Source: an uncultured Bacteroidia bacterium
GTDB lineage: Bacteria; Bacteroidota; Bacteroidia; Bacteroidales; F082
Direction of reading: 5' to 3'
Assembly (NCBI GenBank): GCA_902785755.1
Contig: CACZZO010000012.1
Coordinates: forward strand, 62,001 to 126,000
Length of the DNA stretch: 64,000 nt
Below are positions 50,978-58,201 of this stretch, one piece after another; the stretch's first letter is position 1, and every line of letters starts with the position of its first letter. The notes beneath the pieces are model-generated. The model was not told the origin of the DNA, did no database searches, and worked only from the letters and a program-made list of their open reading frames with translations. Made by a program: the position numbers and the translations under genes.

Positions 50978-51610
50978 ATGCGTAAAATAGCAAGACATTT
51001 GATGACGGCGCTCCTGATTATGGTTGCAGCGCCATTTGTGAAGGCTCAAGTTCACGTGGGCGACATTCTTTGCGAAGGCAATGTCGTTGTCAGCCCCAGT
51101 AGTTTTGCGGTTTCAGGACATACCCCCATCGGCGTGGTGTTCCATGTGGATGGCTCGCGGCAGCATGGCTGGGCTGTGGGCTTGAAAGACTTGGGCAAAT
51201 ATGCATGGGGACCCAATAGTGTTGATACCCGTGTGCGTAACTATAGGGGAATGCAGGAAGCCGTGAGCGACTTCAACGGCTATGCCCATACCAAAACCCT
51301 CATCGAGGCGGGATACGACATCGAATATCCGGCTTTTGATTCCCTCGACTTCAAGAACGGTTGGTATTTGCCTGCCATTGGCCAAATGAAACGCCTTTAT
51401 GCCAACTTGGGCAAGGTGGATGAAAGCCTTTCGACGGTCGGAGGCACGACATTTTCCAGCAATGGCGAATGGGAGTATTGGTCGTCGACTGAGTATTCCC
51501 TATGCAATGCTTGGTTCATGGATTCCTTCGGCAAGTTGCATTATAAGGATGTGACCTACAACGGCAGCAAGGATGGCAGAAGATATGTGCGCGCAGTGAT
51601 AAACTTCTGA
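50978..51610 (+). CDS. Exported DUF1566/FISUMP-like protein
   Basis: A 210-residue exported protein (signal MRKIARHLMTALLIMVAAPFVKAQ). The folded part contains GWYLPAIGQMKRLYANLG, TTFSSNGEWEYWSSTEYS and GRRYVRAVINF, the end-of-domain pattern shared by Lcl C-terminal/DUF1566 and Fibrobacter succinogenes major paralogous domains, a C-type-lectin-like fold. The start at 50978 is set by the signal peptide. Function is unknown; surface display or binding is likely. Confidence 0.78.
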   Translation: MRKIARHLMTALLIMVAAPFVKAQVHVGDILCEGNVVVSPSSFAVSGHTPIGVVFHVDGSRQHGWAVGLKDLGKYAWGPNSVDTRVRNYRGMQEAVSDFNGYAHTKTLIEAGYDIEYPAFDSLDFKNGWYLPAIGQMKRLYANLGKVDESLSTVGGTTFSSNGEWEYWSSTEYSLCNAWFMDSFGKLHYKDVTYNGSKDGRRYVRAVINF

Positions 51611-51816
51611 ACCGTTTTGCCTGACAATAATGCCTCTGCACCTGAGTTGTGTGGAGGCATTTGTTTTTTGATTGGGAGGCATGTTGAGGAGAAAAATTGA
51701 TGGCTAATTGAGGATATGAATCGCGATTCGAGTGCTAAAACGGTGAAAAATTCGTGGTTTTAGCAACTGAATCCGAAATTTTTGTTTTTTTGCCTCGAAA
51801 CCAATCGGGATTCATC
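51611..51816. other. Intergenic stretch with a 9-bp palindrome beside the ATPase scar
   Basis: TGCTAAAAC (51733-51741) and GTTTTAGCA (51757-51765) face each other over 15 bases; if the inner GG/TG is counted the loop is 11, as in the ATPase palindromes. GCGATTC...GTGCTAAAAC (51723-51741) recurs as GCGATTC...GTGCTAAACT at 53494-53512, beyond ATPase 3. No gene is seen. Confidence 0.6.
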
Positions 51817-51934
51817 ATGCAGAAAAAAGTCATTGGTCGGAAAGAGGAAATTTTCCGGATTGCAAAGAAACGCCTATTCGGAGTACATCATCGCCCAAAT
51901 CACACTTGACGACTTGTTTGAGGAAACGCCGTAG
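51817..51934 (+). pseudogene. Scar of a DUF234-type ATPase: N-terminus joined to C-terminus
   Basis: From the ATG at 51817 the frame reads MQKKVIGRKEEIFRIAKK, the same start as ATPases 1 and 2 (IGRE.E). One frame over, at 51863-51934, it reads QRNAYSEYIIAQITLDDLFEE then TP and stop, matching NSYASEMAFQLTLDDLFED at the end of ATPase 1. About 430 codons between the two are missing and the frame is shifted at the joint. This is an internal-deletion relic of a third DUF234-type paralogue. Confidence 0.8.
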
Positions 51935-51942
51935 CCTAAAAT

Positions 51943-52070
51943 CGGAAAAAGTCCCTTTTTTGCCCCTTAAAATCACGGAATAATTCCCCTTTTTAGGCAG
52001 AAATTTTCGGAAAAAGTCCCCTTTTTTGATGATTTTTTTCGGAAAAAATCCCCTTTTCTTGCAGGAATGA
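51943..52070. repeat. 32-33 bp tandem repeats upstream of ATPase 3 (4 copies)
   Basis: CGGAAAAAGTCCC at 51943, CGGAATAATTCCCC at 51976, CGGAAAAAGTCCCC at 52008 and CGGAAAAAATCCCC at 52040, followed by CTTTT. Units begin 33, 32 and 32 bases apart. Each has a small palindrome AAAAAG-TCC(C)-CTTTTT. Between the conserved 19 or so bases there are 13-base variable parts. The array ends just before the -7 box at 52082. Confidence 0.88.
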
Positions 52071-52081
52071 ACTGATTTATA

Positions 52082-52089
52082 TATTTTTG
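52082..52089 (+). promoter_or_regulatory. -7 box of ATPase 3
   Basis: TATTTTTG, 17 bases before the ATG at 52107, directly downstream of the tandem repeats. Confidence 0.6.
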
Positions 52090-52106
52090 CGAAAAATTTG
52101 AGAATT

Positions 52107-53480
52107 ATGCTATACAGGAAGTTCGAAAAGCGCATCGAAAAGTTCTTTCGGGAAGAGCCGAACAAGATTCTTTTGGTGAACGGAGCGAGGCAAATCGGCA
52201 AGTCGTACCTCATCCGTTATGTGGGGAAAAAGATGTTCAAGAACTATGTCGAAATCAACCTCAAGGAAGACAGGGAAAGCCGAGGCATCTTTGCCACTGC
52301 CATGAATACGGAAGACTTTTACATGCAGTTGGGCACCATTGCCGGCAACCGCCTCGGCAGCAAGAAAGACACCTTGGTCTTTTTGGACGAGATACAAAGT
52401 TATCCACACCTGATGACCATGTTGAAGTTTCTGAACCAAGAGGGGCGATACACCTACGTGGCCAGCGGTTCGCAGTTGGGCGTGGCCTTGACGCAGACCG
52501 CCTCCGTTCCTATAGGAAGCATTTCAATAGAAGAAATGTATCCGCTTGATTTTGAAGAGTTTTTGCTTGCCATGGGTTGCGGACAGGAAACCATTAACGG
52601 GATAAAGGAAAAGTTTCTCGCGGGAGAATCGCTGAATGAATCCTTGCACAACTACATGTTGCAGCAGTTCAAACTCTATTTGTTGGTCGGCGGGCTGCCC
52701 GAAGCCATCAACAAGTTCTTGGAAAACAGGAATATGGCGCAGGTGAGGAAGGTGCATCGCGACATTCACAACTTATACAGAATCGATGCCTCGCAATACG
52801 ACGCGGAGAAGAAACTGCTCATTCGGAAGATTTACGACATGATTCCTTCCTACATGGAGAACAAGAAGAAGCGCATCATCGTGAAGCGCATCGAAGAGAC
52901 CGCCAAGCACAAGCAGTTCAACGACTATGCCGACGAGTTCGAGTATCTGACCAACTCGGGCATTGCCCTTGGTGTGCAAGCCGTCAGTAATCCGAAGTTT
53001 CCTCTGCTGGAATCGGAGAGCAAGAACCTGCTCAAACTCTACATGAACGACGTGGGACTGCTGACCAACCTCTTGTACGACCTCAATATCAATGCGGTGC
53101 TGCGCGACGAGCGGAGTATCAACCTTGGTTCGGTGTATGAGAGCGTGGTTGCGCAAGAACTTCACGCACATGGATTTCCGCTGCATTATTATGACAACAA
53201 GCAAAAGGGCGAAGTGGATTTCCTGATTGACGATTATGAGCATCTTTCGGTTTTGCCGTTGGAGGTAAAGTCGGGCAAGGACTACACCGTGCACAGTGCC
53301 TTGAACAATTTCATAAACACGCCCGACTACCACATCCAAAAGGCCGTTGTATTAAATAATGCGCGGGAAGTCGCGGTGAAAAACGGAATTACCTATCTGC
53401 CGATTTATTATTGCATGTTTTATCAGCGGGATGGATTGCGGGATGAAGAGGCTTTGGTGATTCCGGAGATAAGCCTGTAA
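52107..53480 (+). CDS. AAA+ ATPase with DUF4143/PD-(D/E)XK domain (ATPase 3)
   Basis: A 457-residue protein of the AAA_14/DUF4143 family. Walker A GARQIGKS is at 26-33 and Walker B LVFLDEIQSY near 90-99. GSQLGVALTQTASVPIGS and YPLDFEEFL are the conserved AAA_14 blocks. The C-terminal nuclease-like signature has D371 in GEVDFLI and E386-x-K388 in PLEVKSG. These proteins are numerous in Bacteroidetes and archaea, with unknown function. The 32-33 bp repeats are immediately upstream. A Schlafen/AlbA-type gene follows after about 115 bases. The start at 52107 is preferred to the TTG at 52098. Confidence 0.88.
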   Translation: MLYRKFEKRIEKFFREEPNKILLVNGARQIGKSYLIRYVGKKMFKNYVEINLKEDRESRGIFATAMNTEDFYMQLGTIAGNRLGSKKDTLVFLDEIQSYPHLMTMLKFLNQEGRYTYVASGSQLGVALTQTASVPIGSISIEEMYPLDFEEFLLAMGCGQETINGIKEKFLAGESLNESLHNYMLQQFKLYLLVGGLPEAINKFLENRNMAQVRKVHRDIHNLYRIDASQYDAEKKLLIRKIYDMIPSYMENKKKRIIVKRIEETAKHKQFNDYADEFEYLTNSGIALGVQAVSNPKFPLLESESKNLLKLYMNDVGLLTNLLYDLNINAVLRDERSINLGSVYESVVAQELHAHGFPLHYYDNKQKGEVDFLIDDYEHLSVLPLEVKSGKDYTVHSALNNFINTPDYHIQKAVVLNNAREVAVKNGITYLPIYYCMFYQRDGLRDEEALVIPEISL

Positions 53481-53493
53481 TCAACCCCCAACT

Positions 53494-53512
53494 GCGATTC
53501 ATGTGCTAAACT
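53494..53512. repeat. Copy of the 51723-51741 motif beyond ATPase 3
   Basis: GCGATTCATGTGCTAAACT against GCGATTCGAGTGCTAAAAC at 51723-51741. With the scar at 51817 it makes ATPase 3 and its array look inserted inside an older, decayed ATPase locus. Confidence 0.55.
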
Positions 53513-53564
53513 GATAGAAAGACTTGAAATTTTGCCGATTGGCAGAAAAATGCCGATTTATTTG

Positions 53565-53572
53565 TAACTTTG
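53565..53572 (+). promoter_or_regulatory. -7 box of the AlbA_2 gene
   Basis: TAACTTTG, 24 bases before the ATG at 53597. Confidence 0.5.
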
Positions 53573-53596
53573 CAGACTTTTAACAGTTAGTGTATT

Positions 53597-55150
53597 ATGA
53601 CAGCGGATGAATTGAGAGAGATTATTGCCTGCGGCGAAACCAGCACCGTGCAATTCAAGTTGAAGTTCAGCACGGCGAAGCAGATTGCCGAGGAAATGGT
53701 GGCTTTTGCCAACAGCAAGGGCGGTATGATAGTGTTTGGCGTGGAGGATAAAACAGGTCAGATTATTGGGCTGTCGTACAGCGAGATACAAATGTTATCA
53801 AACGAAGTTTCAACGGACGCCAACGACCAAGTGAGGCCTGTGATATATTTGCAAACCGAGGTCGTGATTGTGGATGGCAAGCGTTTGTTGGTAGCGTATG
53901 TCAATCAGGGCAGCAACAAACCCTACAAGACTCTTTCAGGTAACATTTGGGTGAAACAAGGCTCTGACAAACGCCGCATCGTGGAGAACAACGAGATTTT
54001 GTCGCTGTTTCAGGCTTCGGGGAGTTATCATGCCGACGAGGCTGTCATTGCGGGCACCAGCATGGCCGACCTTGAAGTGGCTTATATTAACGACTATTTT
54101 CAAAAGGTGTATGGCAAGCCGAAAGAGTCGTTTGGGATGCCTGTCGATAAACTTTTGACGAGTTTGGGCATTTTAGGAAACGGCGGTCAGGTGACTCGTG
54201 CGGGCATGTTGTTTTTCGGCCAATACCCGCAAATGAGGATGCCGACTTACACCATCAAGGCGGTGGCTTATTATGGCAACGACATTGGCGGCAGCGATTA
54301 CCGCGACAGCCGCGACATCATTGGAACGGTTCCCACAATGTTCCGCGAGGGGATGTCGTTCTTGAAGTCGAACTTGCACCATTTGCAGGCAGGGCAAAAC
54401 TTCAACAGCGTGGGCAAATTGGAAATCCCCGAGGTGGTGCTGGAGGAATTACTACAAAACGCCTTGGTGCATGTGGATTTATTGGGCTCGGCGTATATCC
54501 GTCTACTGATATTCGACAACCGTATTGAAATCATCAATCCGGGCAGTTTGTTTGGCGGCTTGACTGTTGAGGACATCCGTTTGGGCAAATCCAAGCAGCG
54601 CAACCATTTGATGGCCGAGTTTTGTGCGCGGACGATGATTTACCGTGGTTTGGGTTCCGGCATTCCCAGAGTATTGAAAGAGGACGCCAAGATTGACTTT
54701 GTCAGCGATGACGGCTTTGGCGATTTCAAAACCGTCATTTGGAGGGATACCGATTTGGTGGGGGGGGAGGATGGTTCGGAGAAAACTGATGAAAGTACCC
54801 AGAAAATGGTCAATAACGAAGTTGTAAAGTTGGTAGAAAATAATGAAAACTTGGTAGAAAACGCCAAAACATTGGTAGGAAACCCAGAAATATTGGTAGG
54901 AAACCCAGAAAAGTTGGTAGAAGGAATGTTGGTAGGAAAATCGCGGCAACGGCGTTTGAATATTTTGAAAGCCATTGCTGAAAATCCTAATGTTACGGCA
55001 CAGCAATTGGCTGGACAGTTTGGTATTAGCATTACCGCAGTCCAAAACCATCTTGATTATCTAAAAAACAACAATCTTATCCGTCGTGTCGGTCCTGATA
55101 AGGGTGGACATTGGGAAGTGGTTGGAATGTCTGAAAAGATGTCTGATTAA
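53597..55150 (+). CDS. Schlafen/AlbA_2 domain ATP-binding regulator with heptad-repeat linker
   Basis: A 517-residue protein. The N-terminal AlbA_2/Schlafen domain (about 10-135) has ETSTVQFKLKFSTAKQIAEEMVAFANSKGGMIVFGVED. The middle part has the HATPase_c_4 region (EVVLEELLQNALVHVDLLGSAYIRL...NPGSLFGGLTVEDI). A linker at residues 412-435 is made of seven-residue units (LVENNEN, LVENAKT, LVGNPEI, LVGNPEK), and a winged-helix domain (about 455-510) follows. Such proteins are putative transcriptional regulators or defence-linked sensors. It lies 116 bases after ATPase 3; whether they act together is unknown. Confidence 0.86.
   Translation: MTADELREIIACGETSTVQFKLKFSTAKQIAEEMVAFANSKGGMIVFGVEDKTGQIIGLSYSEIQMLSNEVSTDANDQVRPVIYLQTEVVIVDGKRLLVAYVNQGSNKPYKTLSGNIWVKQGSDKRRIVENNEILSLFQASGSYHADEAVIAGTSMADLEVAYINDYFQKVYGKPKESFGMPVDKLLTSLGILGNGGQVTRAGMLFFGQYPQMRMPTYTIKAVAYYGNDIGGSDYRDSRDIIGTVPTMFREGMSFLKSNLHHLQAGQNFNSVGKLEIPEVVLEELLQNALVHVDLLGSAYIRLLIFDNRIEIINPGSLFGGLTVEDIRLGKSKQRNHLMAEFCARTMIYRGLGSGIPRVLKEDAKIDFVSDDGFGDFKTVIWRDTDLVGGEDGSEKTDESTQKMVNNEVVKLVENNENLVENAKTLVGNPEILVGNPEKLVEGMLVGKSRQRRLNILKAIAENPNVTAQQLAGQFGISITAVQNHLDYLKNNNLIRRVGPDKGGHWEVVGMSEKMSD
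54830..54940 (+). repeat. 21-bp tandem repeat coding for seven-residue units
   Basis: TTGGTAG starts at 54830, 54851, 54872, 54893 and 54914, every 21 bases, then 54929 after a 15-base unit. The repeat keeps the reading frame, so the number of units can change without a frameshift. Confidence 0.9.
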
Positions 55151-55361
55151 ATTGTGCGGACAGAGGATGAATGGACTTTGTTTAACAAGGAAAATTACAG
55201 ATGGTTTCACTTTCCAATAGAAATTCTTTGTATATTTGCCAAAAATCTGAATGGTTATTGGATTAAATTAAGAGCATTTCTAAAAATACATAAAATATTG
55301 TGTATCAAACAATAAAGTTGTAAAATTGTCGTTATGAAGTAAACCGATAAAAGAGACAGTT

Positions 55362-56444
55362 ATGAGAAAGTATAAGACGACAGGCAACACGACCTTGTTT
55401 GATGCGGAAGAGAAGGAGCGCAAGCTCACGGAGATGGGCGACCCGCTGGAGCGGTTGTCGAGAACAGTTGATTTTGAGATGTTCAGGTCGGAGCTTGAGG
55501 ACGCGCTTCTGCCGAAGGAGCGCAAGAGCAACGCGGGCGCGAAACGCTACGACGTGGTGATGATGTTCAAGCTGATGGTGCTGCAGCGCTACTACAACCT
55601 GAGCGACGAGCAGGCGGAGTTCCAGATAGTTGACCGTACCTCGTTTCGCCGCTTTTTGGGCCTTGCCGAAGGCGACCGCATCCCCGACGCGCGGACGATA
55701 TGGCTGTTCCGGGAGCGACTGGTCAAGAGCGGGAAGGTGGGCGACCTGTTCCAGAAGTTCGTGGACTACCTGAACGGCAAGGGTCTGATATTCAACGAGG
55801 GGCGCATGGTGGACGCGAGCTTCGTGAGCGTCCCGAAGCAGCGCAACACGCCCGACGAGAACAAACGCATCAAGGCTGGGGAGGGCGACGGTCTGTGGGA
55901 GCCGGAGGAAGGCGACAGCGAGGAGGACATGAGGCGCAAGGCCAACAAGAAGCACCACAAGGACACGGAGGCGCGTTGGACGCAGAAGGGCGGGGTGAAC
56001 TACTTCGGCTACAAGAACCACATCAAGGGCGACACGAAGAGCAAGCTGATACTGGCGCAGGAGGTGATGCCTGCCTCGGTTCACGACTCGCAGCCGACGG
56101 ACACACTGCTGGAGGAGTCGGACAAGGGTCAGCCGTTGTTTGGCGACAGCGCGTATGTGGGCCAGGAGGAGACATTGGAGAAGTACAGGATGAAGGACGA
56201 GATATGCGAGAAGGGCTACCGCGGGCATCCGCTGACCGAGGGGCAGAAGGAGTCGAACAGGGAGAAGTCGAGGACGCGATGCCGCGTGGAGCATATCTTC
56301 GGCTTCATGGAGAACACGATGAACAGGCTGTACATCAGGACGGTAGGCTTGGCGAGGGCGACGGCGGTGATAGGGCTGATCAACCTGACCTACAACATGT
56401 CGCGCTACGAGCAAATCGTCAGGCTGAACCTCTTGAAAAAGTGA
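55362..56444 (+). CDS. IS5-family DDE transposase
   Basis: A 360-residue transposase. The N-terminal domain has ERLSRTVDFEMFRSELEDAL and RYDVVMMFKLMVLQRYYNLSDEQAEFQIVDR (DUF772). The DDE core has MVDASFVSVPKQ, LFGDSAYVGQE and CRVEHIFGFMENTMNR (Asp near 150, Asp near 265, Glu near 310). It is complete and probably functional. The base composition is richer in G and C and the codon use more uniform than in the neighbouring genes, which suggests recent arrival. Terminal inverted repeats could not be identified by eye in the flanks. Confidence 0.92.
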   Translation: MRKYKTTGNTTLFDAEEKERKLTEMGDPLERLSRTVDFEMFRSELEDALLPKERKSNAGAKRYDVVMMFKLMVLQRYYNLSDEQAEFQIVDRTSFRRFLGLAEGDRIPDARTIWLFRERLVKSGKVGDLFQKFVDYLNGKGLIFNEGRMVDASFVSVPKQRNTPDENKRIKAGEGDGLWEPEEGDSEEDMRRKANKKHHKDTEARWTQKGGVNYFGYKNHIKGDTKSKLILAQEVMPASVHDSQPTDTLLEESDKGQPLFGDSAYVGQEETLEKYRMKDEICEKGYRGHPLTEGQKESNREKSRTRCRVEHIFGFMENTMNRLYIRTVGLARATAVIGLINLTYNMSRYEQIVRLNLLKK

Positions 56445-56641
56445 CAAACAAAAAACAACACAACTCTCTGATACATACATACATACCGCAAAACTCAAAA
56501 AAAATGTCAGAAAAGTTTGCCGCATAGAACAGAACCCGCATATCTTTGCAGCGGGTTGAAAGGTCTGCCCAAACGGGACTTCGGCATCCTGACAACCCGA
56601 AATCAAGGAAACCAAGTATAATTAGAAGTCCCCTTAATAGT

Positions 56642-57355
56642 ATGATGAATTGCTGTATTATATTTTGGGAAGGATGGACTTCGGTCTCTGCAATAGCAAC
56701 AGGGGTAGGCAGCATAGCTACTGCTGTAATGGCATTTATTGCTTTGCGTTCATTGTTGCAGAATGATAAGCAACTTGACGAATTAAAGAAACAAAGAGAA
56801 GAGGAAACCCGTGCCCGATTAGTTTTCGAAATCGTTTCATATGAGCATTTGTATCTATTGAAGATTACTAATGTTGGAAAAAGCACAGCGTATGATCTAA
56901 CTTTTTGTATTAATAGCAAATTGATAGACAATCACTTTTCTGATTATATAAAGTCTATATTTGAACGGAATAATCAAAAAAGGTTTGTCATGGTGCCAGG
57001 AAGGAGTTTGTACTTTTATCTGTCACCAATTCATACGACACAGAGAACCCATATTATAAAAGGTGTAAGTTTTACTTCTGAAGTCATCAACCAATGGCTG
57101 AATCAGTATCAAAATGAAGCAATTGTCATTACTGGCTCTTATTGCGGAAAATACGAGATAAGAGAGTGCTTTTCCATCAATGATTTTATGGGAGATAGTA
57201 TTGTGGTTCATGACAATGGAGTTTTAGCCTTGAAGGACATTACTAAAGAAATAAAACGCAATAATGATAGTTGCAAGTCTATTCTTGTGTTGCTTGATAG
57301 GATAAACGGAACACTTTTGAATGATACAGAAACTGACAATTTCACGGAAGTGTAA
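56642..57355 (+). CDS. Hypothetical membrane-anchored protein
   Basis: A 237-residue protein with one N-terminal hydrophobic segment (about 5-35, including GVGSIATAVMAFIAL) and then a charged helix (NDKQLDELKKQREEETRARL). The rest is a soluble, AT-rich-encoded domain with a Cys/Asn-rich FCINSKLI and KYEIRECFSIND. It resembles the general plan of small uncharacterised accessory proteins of phage-defence islands, but no family is recognised. A TATCTTTG -7 box and a hairpin AACCCGC...GCGGGTT (about 56535-56559) lie upstream. Confidence 0.65.
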   Translation: MMNCCIIFWEGWTSVSAIATGVGSIATAVMAFIALRSLLQNDKQLDELKKQREEETRARLVFEIVSYEHLYLLKITNVGKSTAYDLTFCINSKLIDNHFSDYIKSIFERNNQKRFVMVPGRSLYFYLSPIHTTQRTHIIKGVSFTSEVINQWLNQYQNEAIVITGSYCGKYEIRECFSINDFMGDSIVVHDNGVLALKDITKEIKRNNDSCKSILVLLDRINGTLLNDTETDNFTEV

Positions 57356-57826
57356 AGGCTGTCATTATGAAAAGATAGTGGTATTATGTTGGATTAGCGG
57401 TCTGTAAAAATCACCTATTATTTCACTTTGTTTAGGTATTATTACTATTTTTGCAGCGTCCTAATCTTAAGGGTAAGGATGACATAGAAAGATGGCGTTT
57501 GCTAACGCTTGTTTTTGGTTTCATTGAACGTAGGAAATTCAACTTATTAATCAAAGACTTGTCAGAGGTGGATGCCACGCGGAAAGTATAATGCTTCCCG
57601 TTGGTGTGCAGAGGACCTTGTGTCCTCGTGCACACTTTTTCGGGAAAACTATATTTCCAATGGCGTGGGTATCAATCTGTTCGGTTTATTAATAAGGGGT
57701 TTCCTACGACCTAATGAGACGGACTGGCAGAGGCTTAGATACCCCGCTTTCTTTTTGTGCCCTGAACAACTTATAAGGGTCGCGCCATCATTGGGTGTCT
57801 GTTGGCGCAAACATAATGGTTTAATA
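57356..57826 (+). other. Long intergenic leader of the FISUMP operon
   Basis: About 470 bases without a supported gene. TATTTTTG (57446-57453) is the probable promoter. The following transcript would carry a leader of about 370 bases before the 57827 gene. It contains GCGTT-TGCT-AACGC (57495-57508), an attenuator-like hairpin with a T-run at 57604-57640, and GCGCCA...TGGCGC (57782-57808). An open frame across the region (start 57572) lacks a signal or family features and is not called. Confidence 0.65.
57604..57640 (+). terminator. Terminator/attenuator hairpin within the leader
   Basis: GTGTGCAGAGGAC, loop CTTGT, GTCCTCGTGCACAC and TTTTT: a 12-bp stem with a one/two-base bulge. It stands about 150 bases after the promoter and 187 bases before the first gene, so most transcripts would end here unless read-through is controlled. 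Confidence 0.8.
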
Positions 57827-58201
57827 ATGAGAAAGTTCAAAATGAAAACCAGTGTGCTGATTGCTTCGGTGGCGGTATTGCTTCTGAGTTCTTTCCGTCT
57901 TTTTGCTCAGGAACCGCAAGGCAAGCCGGGAGGCCTGTTTGGTGGAAATGACATCAAAAACTCGGGAGGATTGTTAGGCCGAAACGAAAGTTCCATCGGT
58001 GGAGACTTGATGGGTCAAGGCTTTGGAGCAACCAACGGCAATTTCACGGGTCAAGGTTTTGGTGTCACCAACGGCAACATTACTGGCCAAACATTTGGTG
58101 CCCCATTGGGAAGCGGATTGTTTGTCCTATTAACGGCGGGCATCGGCTATTCAGCATTAAAATCAAAGAAAACAACAAAACAAAACAGAAAGGAAAAATG
58201 A
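57827..58201 (+). CDS. Small exported Gly/Asn-rich protein with C-terminal membrane anchor
   Basis: A 124-residue protein. The signal peptide (MKTSVLIASVAVLLLSSFRLFA) is followed by Gly/Asn repeats (GGLFGGNDIKNSGGLLGRNES; GQGFGATNGN, GQGFGVTNGN, GQTFGAP). Then comes a hydrophobic helix PLGSGLFVLLTAGIGYSAL and a basic tail KSKKTTKQNRKEK. The hydrophobic helix plus basic tail looks like a membrane-retention or sorting tail. It overlaps the next gene by four bases (ATGA). An ATG at 57842 is an alternative start. Confidence 0.75.
   Translation: MRKFKMKTSVLIASVAVLLLSSFRLFAQEPQGKPGGLFGGNDIKNSGGLLGRNESSIGGDLMGQGFGATNGNFTGQGFGVTNGNITGQTFGAPLGSGLFVLLTAGIGYSALKSKKTTKQNRKEK

Noticed and set aside
51943-52070. 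CRISPR-like array (repeat plus variable spacer)
   Set aside because: The variable parts are only about 13 bases (9-10 at 61105), the repeats are degenerate and AT-rich, there are four units at most, and no cas gene is present.
55332-56615. Long minus-strand and third-frame open frames over the transposase
   Set aside because: They are frame shadows caused by the GC-rich third positions of the transposase gene.
57572-57826. Upstream extension of the small Gly/Asn-rich protein to 209 residues
   Set aside because: The extension covers the terminator hairpin and leader and would precede a normal signal peptide; the ATG at 57827 is a better start.
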